A program made the translations under genes and the position numbers. Below are positions 58,613-64,000 of a stretch of DNA of 64,000 bases, one piece after another. Source of the stretch: Cavenderia fasciculata. Lineage: Eukaryota; Evosea; Eumycetozoa; Acytosteliales; Cavenderiaceae. The stretch is from the NCBI RefSeq assembly GCF_000203815.1, contig NW_004457695.1:806001-870000 (forward strand), in the 5' to 3' direction. Within the stretch, counting starts at the first letter, position 1. Each line of letters begins with the position of its first letter. The notes below the pieces were generated by a model. The model was not told where the DNA came from. It worked only from the letters and a program-made list of their open reading frames with translations, and did not search any database.

Positions 58613-58957
58613 TTGCAAAAAATATTCTTCAATTTCGGTGGGTCTGAACATCCCATGCATCCCAGGTGGTTCCAACTCTCTCTAAAAAGTCGAACTTCAA
58701 ATATCGAAGGATTAAGCTCGGGATGCACCCTTTCAATCACTATGATAAACATTTTGGAAATGAACCAGATTTCTTTGAATCCTGATTATCACAATTATGA
58801 TGCTTTCTTAAATCCCTGTAGACCTGTATTTTTTGTCACAAACCCCCCTCTTAAAATTGAAGTGATGTTACCCAAATGGCGAGAGGGGTGGGAAATTGAA
58901 TATTTTTTCATCATTACTCCCCCAATTTGGGAATATTTTGTGTTGGTGGAACAATAA
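58613..58957 (+). other. Unidentified ORF fragment
   Basis: Open frame of 114 codons; the first ATG in frame is near 58652 (MHPRWFQLSLKSRTS). Sequence complexity is normal (NPDYHNYDAFLNPCRPVFFV; VMLPKWREGWEIEYFFIITP), so it is probably a real exon or a gene remnant and not chance. No upstream exon or family is recognised. It lies between the gabT start and TANGO2. Confidence 0.35.
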
Positions 58958-59140
58958 TTAATAATTTGTTCAATTTCGATTATTACTATTATTTAATATT
59001 TATTAATACAGCCGAACAAATCAATGTTTAAATACAACAACTATCTTTCTATTTATTTATAAATATATCTAGAATTGTCATAATAACCAAACTTAGCGAA
59101 GAGTTATTTAAATTTATTTATTTATTATTTATTTACATTC

Positions 59141-60327
59141 ATGTGTATAGTATTTATATTAAACAACAAACCACTCTATAATAGTAGTAGTAGTAGTAGT
59201 CAACATGATATAGACTGCGGTGGAAGTAGTAGTAGTGGTTCTAATAGTCATAACAATGGTGGTATACCATTCATCATATTAAATAATCGAGACGAGGTGT
59301 TTGCAAGACCTACACAACGTCTAAATAAATGGGTGTTGGGTGATAATAGTAGGAGTAGTGATACTTCAGGTGGTGCAGGAAGTGCAGGTGAAGATCATGA
59401 TAACAATAGTAGTAGTAGTAACAATAACAATAACATCGATATATACGCAGGAAGAGATTTAAAGTTTGGAGGTACTTGGTTTGGTATAAACAACTATGGT
59501 TCATTTGCCATTCTATTAAACTATACTGTACCAAAGGAATTGTAGGTAGTCATTATCGCACACTACCTACAATTCCTCCTATATACTAATATGTCTTGTC
59601 TGTTGTTGATTATATAGAATCAGTCCAGATCTAAAGAGTAGAGGATTAATTATACCAGAGTTTCTCAAACACCCAAGTTCAGAATTAAAAGATTACATAG
59701 AGACAATGCAAAAAGAAAAGCATTTGTATCCACCTTTAAACTTGGTCGTTGGTAATGTAAAGACTGGTGAAATCTATTATATATGTAATTACAACAAATC
59801 CGATAATAATAATAATATGAATGATACAACGACCGAAGCTATTATATTGGGAGATCAAGTTGTAACAGTATCTAATGGAAATGTAAATGATAAATGGCCA
59901 AAAAGTAAGTAGAGTAGTAGATTGATATATATATATATATAAAGTATTAACATTTAATATGTTCTATGATTAATTAGTGAAAGTTGGAGAATTATTATTA
60001 CAAGAATATTTTGATAATTTAAATAATAACCTTAACCCCAATCAACAAGGGTACGATATTAATAATATTCCATTGGATGGTTTATGGAATATATTATCAA
60101 ACAACCAAAAACCAGATTTAAGCGATATACCCAAAGTAGGGTTGGAAGAGACTTTTGCCAAGCAATGCTCATCTGTATTTGTCGAAGAAGCACCAATCAA
60201 TGGTACCAACTATGGAACACGAACATCATCTATTTTAATTGTTGATAATCAATTTAAAGCAAGATTCATCGAAAAGGATTATGTTAATCCTGGAATCACT
60301 GATATTACTTTTCAACTTGACCAATAA
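59141..60327 (+). CDS. tango2: TANGO2/NRDE-family protein
   Basis: Homologue of transport and Golgi organisation 2, an Ntn-hydrolase-like NRDE protein linked to lipid/acyl-CoA and haem handling in animals. Exons 59141..59541, 59618..59904 and 59978..60327 have matching phases (PKE-L-ISPD; WPK-M-KVGE) and give 345 aa. It starts with the invariant Met-Cys (MCIVFILNN), has FIILNNRDEVFARPT with the NRDE motif, then DLKFGGTWFGINNYGSFAIL, RGLIIPEFL and the C-terminal QCSSVFVEEAPINGTNYGTR, which is strongly conserved in the family. Ser/Asn-rich inserts separate the N-terminal strands. The donor of intron 1 is GTAGGT, less usual. Confidence 0.94.
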
Positions 60328-60706
60328 TAATAATAATAATAATCATATAATTTATAATACTACTACTGCTACTATACTATTAAGACTATCGATACGATAC
60401 ATACATACATATATACATATAATAGTCAAATCGAAATCGAACCATAAGAGTTATAACTCTTTTAAAACAAATATTTTTTTTTTCACATCCTATATAACAT
60501 ACACATATTTTCTCTTGTACCATTACAACAGCAACAACAACAACAACATACATTTTTAATAAATATTAATATTAATTAATTTCATTCATATATTCATTGC
60601 AATGAATGAATGATTATTACAACCTTTTTTAAAAATACTGGAACAAGTTCTTTGGATTTAAAACTAAATAATAACATAAATATATTTGAACTCTAGTCTT
60701 GATTGA
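60328..60706. other. Intergenic spacer
   Basis: About 380 nt of AT-rich DNA with AAT, CATA and CAA short repeats and an inverted repeat around ATTCATTGCAATGAAT (60591-60606). No gene seen and no upstream part of the following TPR/J gene. Confidence 0.4.
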
Positions 60707-61326
60707 TTGAATAGTATTCTCGAGTCGACACCAGACAACAAACAATCACGTCTCTGGAGATGCGAATGTTCCTTTAACGTCAAGGACTATCGTCGTGTTA
60801 TCGATGACACCACCACCGTACTCAAAGCCGATGGTTCAAATCTCGAACTGAAGAGTATGACCGTGCCTTGGCAGATTTCCAAAAGGCTCACGAAAAGAGT
60901 CCAAACGATCACAACATTATGGACGGTGTTAGACGTGCACAACAGAAACAAAAGCAAGCCAAACGTAAAGACTATTACAAGTTGTTGGGTGTCGACAAGA
61001 GTGCATCACCACAAGAGATTAAAAAGGCATTCAAGAAGCTTGCACTCGTGCATCATCCAGACAAGGGTGATCAAAGTGAAGAGTCCAAGAAAAAGTATGT
61101 CGAAATGACAGAGGCCTATGAAACACTCATCGACCAAGAAGAGAGTGATAGATACGACCGTGGTGAAGACGTCAATTATCCAAAGGCCGGCCGTCAACAA
61201 CAACAAGGATTCGGAGGTGGTTTCCCATTCGGAGGTGGTTTTGGATTTGGTGGTGGCGGTGGCGGTGGTCATCATCATCAACAACAACAACATTTTACTT
61301 TTAATTTTGGTGGATTTGGTCATTAA
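60707..61326 (+). pseudogene. Truncated TPR/J-domain (DnaJ) chaperone gene, DNAJC3/DNAJC7-like
   Basis: The sequence begins abruptly in the middle of a TPR array ([39 protein letters not shown]). It then changes frame near 60845, where roughly one TPR helix appears missing, and continues [21 protein letters not shown] complete J domain follows ([36 protein letters not shown] with the HPD motif) and a Gly/Phe/His/Gln-rich tail ending FGGFGH at 61326. There is no start codon or upstream exon in the 380 nt before it. It is a 5'-truncated, internally deleted copy. DNAJC3/P58IPK and DNAJC7 share this order of domains, so the parent is one of these. Codon use remains that of an expressed gene, so the loss is recent or partly a sequence error. 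Confidence 0.7.
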
Positions 61327-61433
61327 AATAAATTAAATAAATCCTATAAAATAACAAACCTTTGTGTAACCATTATTTTTCAATCAAATTATATATTTAT
61401 TTTTTTTGGGATAAGTAAAATGAAACGTTTATT

Positions 61434-63769
61434 TTAATTGTTGGATACTTTTTTTAATTTGAAAGATTTAATATTGGCTTTAGCCTTTGCCATCCAATGA
61501 TTCCGTTTGGCAACAGCAATGGTTGTAATGGCGAGTGCTATAAAGACAGAACCGCCTACGACCACTCCAGTGATAATCTTCCATTCCACGGGCTTGGAAG
61601 AGTCGCAATTCCCTGTTGCTTTGCTGCTAACAAATATTGAAAAATCCGGGTCAATCATAGAGTATTGACCAAACCATGGTAATGATATGCCGATAAACTG
61701 TGACTTGGCACTCCCGGATGATGATCCGTTAAACGATACCTCCTGGGTTTTGATGGAAATCGGATGACGATCGACCTCGGCAATTGATAGATACCTCGAC
61801 ACCATACCATTTTTGGGGTTCTGTACAGTGGAATACAAGTGGTTGGCAAAGGAGTCTGTGTGACGTTCAATCGAGCAATCGGGTTCGCTTGTTTGTGACT
61901 CTGATTGGAGAACAATTCTAATTGTGTTGAGAAGGCTGTTGAAAGGATAATCGCGTACCATGACTGTGAGTTTAAGGGTTTGAGGTGCTATATCAATGTC
62001 TTGGCCAGCAAACTTTACAATCTGTGATTGTTCAAAATAGGTAAAGTTTACAATCAACACACATCCATTGTCGAGCTGTGTTGTATATGACCAGAGGGGT
62101 TGGGGGATAGTCTGGTTGATGAGACTCCAATCAAGAGTGGATAGATTGTACGCTACAAAAGTATTGGACTCGATATCCAACTCCTCCAAACCAACCAATC
62201 GTACTGTATACTTGCTTGAATCGTCATTACCTCCAACAATGTCGATATCGGTGTTGTTCCCAGTGCCCGGTAACACGGTTATATTGGTCTGTTGCTGTGA
62301 ACAATCGGAGCCAATGAATCCAGCCGTACACACACACCCAAGGGTGGTGCACACACCATGGACATTGCAAGTAACATCATCGGAACAACCTGCATTGTAC
62401 TTGGCCGCTACATTTAGATAGAGGATGTCTGGGATGGTAAAGGTGTTGATCTTGACGATGACTGGGTAGCCTATTGGTTCGTATACACGATGTCCTCTGA
62501 TTAGACATTGTATCGATGATTGATTGGTAACAGAGTTGGAGTAGCCGGTTATGGTGCATGATGAATTGCCAACAGTGACACTAATGGCGTCCTTGTCGGA
62601 CCCCATCCTTGTACCGCTGATGATAATCACTCCGCCATCCACATCTGTCGCTCCGTTTGCATCGATTGCAATGACACTTGGACGCAGACAATTTGTGCTA
62701 TTAAAGTCGAATCCAGGGGGGCATGTACATGTGTATGACCCATTGGTTGGGCACAAACAGCCATTGGATCGGTACACGGATTGCTATTGCACTTGTTGTC
62801 CACATAACATGTCTTTGAATCCAAATTTAACAAATAACCTGGATAACATCCACATTGAAATGAACCCATAGAATTGGTACAAGTTTGTTGGCATCCTCCA
62901 TTTCCATTTAAACATTCGTTTACATCTATAACATGTGTTGAGCAACAAACACAAAAAAGGTTTGTTAGTTTGTGTTTCCAAAAGATGATGTGTGGTAAAA
63001 CACCGAGCGCGGTGTGTCGTTAACTTTACCTTTTTCACAATAAGTTCCTAACAAACTTGGCGGACATTTACATACACCATTTGAACAAGGTGCACCGTTA
63101 CAATTTGGACAAACAAATCGACCTATTGGATAATTGGTTTGTTGCATATACAGATTGCCAGTTGTCGAGCATATACTCTCTGGAAAGGTGGACACACCAC
63201 TCCCTGGGATCCCTACCATTGGATACCCAAGGGTACATGTAACAGCGACAAGGTAGTTTTGAACAGAAGTTGTGGAAGCTAGTAGGTTGATTGAATTGGC
63301 TTCTTGGAGTGTAGCCCCTACTCCACAAAACGGATTAGGAGTGCTACCAATCACAAGATAAAAGTCATCTATCGGGTGACTTCCATATCTGCAACGCCCA
63401 TAGTACAGCGTCCTGTCTGCTCCAAAATTTGCAGTAGATGCTCTGCCTGGAGTTTCGGTATATTCAGCAGGACACCCTCCAAAGAAAGAACCATACACAA
63501 CATATTCATTATCTGCAGAAATAAAATAACACTTTTCAATTACAAGATATAAACCAAGTAAATATAGAATCTCTTTCTCTCTCTCTTTTCTCTTTCTCTT
63601 TTCAAAGAAGAATATTGTGACATCGTACCTCGCGAGCATTAATTGAATTTGTGAAATCGGTTAGACAGCCTCTTTGATCGTAATAGATCTGACCACTTGA
63701 ACATTGAGCTTTTACACTAGTATCATTGCTAATGAACAAACTAAATATTAAGAACAAGAGTAATTTCAT
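61434..63769 (-). CDS. ComC-like EGF/IPT transmembrane surface protein (with apparent frame problems)
   Basis: Starts with a signal peptide at 63769 (MKLLLFLIFSLFISNDTSVK). Exons: 63769..63629, 63512..63030 and 62925..61434. Ectodomain: a Cys-rich N-terminal part, an EGF-like motif (CNGAPCSNGVCKCPPSLLGTYCEKG), a calcium-binding EGF (DVNECLNGNGGCQQTC; SFQCGCYPGYLLNL), a further EGF (NKCNSNPCTDPMAVCAQP then NGSYTCTCPPGFDFNSTNCL) and an IPT-like segment with VIIISGTRMGSDKDAISVTV. Then come another EGF (CNVHGVCTTLGCVCTAGFIG), a ComC-type beta-sandwich domain (YTVRLVGLEELDIESN to about FGQYSMIDPDFSIFV), a transmembrane helix (IITGVVVGGSVFIALAITTI) and a basic tail. The third EGF is split between two frames near 62745, and the exon 1/exon 2 phase does not fit cleanly. 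It is a gene with one or two small defects or sequence errors. ComC-family proteins act in cell-cell signalling/adhesion. Confidence 0.8.
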
Positions 63770-64000
63770 TGTGGTTATTTGTATCGAATAAAAAACAAAG
63801 TTCATCACTTGTCACAACAGGACCTGTTGCAGAACTGCTGTGAGCGACAATGAGACCAATTGAGTTTTGTGAACTCTGCCCTTTTTTACTCGCTTGATTC
63901 AACTAAAAATCAATGTCCATTCTTCATTGCTGACCATACCATACCAGTCAACAAGTTCTCCAAATTCTTTGTTACATTCCCACATTTGTCAACCGCAGAA
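63770..64000. promoter_or_regulatory. Upstream region of the ComC-like gene, to window end
   Basis: About 230 nt, less AT-rich than most spacers. No coding sequence recognised. It should hold the promoter of the minus-strand gene and possibly the end of a neighbour outside the window. Confidence 0.3.

Overview
The window is nuclear DNA of a dictyostelid social amoeba. Genes are compact and carry short AT-rich GT..AG introns (mostly GTAAGT/GTATGT donors). Intergenic DNA is very AT-rich and full of ATT/AAAT/GATA microsatellites. Proteins carry long Asn, Gln, Ser and acidic runs, and several families are typical of Dictyostelium and its relatives (PkbA, ComC-like EGF/IPT proteins, ankyrin-type repeat proteins, diaphanous-type formin). 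Coding DNA is clearly richer in G+C than in D. discoideum, so a species such as Cavenderia or Heterostelium fits better; that placement is inference.

Layout. 0-7.4 kb: 3' part of a diaphanous-related formin, CNOT9 (minus, with an apparent frameshift) and DHX15/Prp43. 7.5-13.6 kb: an accessory block with a decayed ComC-like EGF/IPT surface-protein gene, a whole-looking piggyBac transposase, a 75-bp AAAT microsatellite and a second fragment of the same ComC-like gene. 13.7-20.5 kb: a two-TM protein, an ankyrin-type repeat protein, and a divergent pair of intron-bearing genes that encode Hcp-like proteins (the family of the bacterial type VI secretion tube) fused to a shared C-terminal domain. 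20.7-37.6 kb: TFIIIA, PkbA/Akt, an unidentified low-complexity protein, organellar-type asparaginyl-tRNA synthetase, an NST1-like protein, GatB and the Fe-S assembly factor CIAO3/Nar1.

37.7-44.0 kb: a fusion of a serine beta-lactamase/DD-peptidase-type domain with a VanX-type D-Ala-D-Ala dipeptidase, divergent from COG3. 44.2-51.0 kb: a second accessory block with small ORFs, a tail-fibre-like fragment, SAM-domain sequence joined to a PD-(D/E)xK nuclease plus kinase of Crinkler type (looks broken), and a disrupted zinc-finger ORF cluster. 51.1-64 kb: proteasome subunit Rpn5/PSMD12, a membrane-anchored pepsin-like/thrombospondin-repeat protein, GABA aminotransferase, TANGO2, a truncated TPR/J-domain fragment and a second ComC-like gene.

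Most housekeeping genes are independent and are not arranged in operons. AsnRS and GatB both serve organellar translation and lie about 5 kb apart. The most unusual material is bacterial-type: the Hcp-like pair and the beta-lactamase/VanX fusion, both with amoebal introns, plus the nuclease-kinase effector-like gene. For a bacterivore these fit past gene transfer and use against bacterial walls or in interactions with bacteria, but function is inference. Exon borders were placed by eye from GT/AG sites and reading phase.
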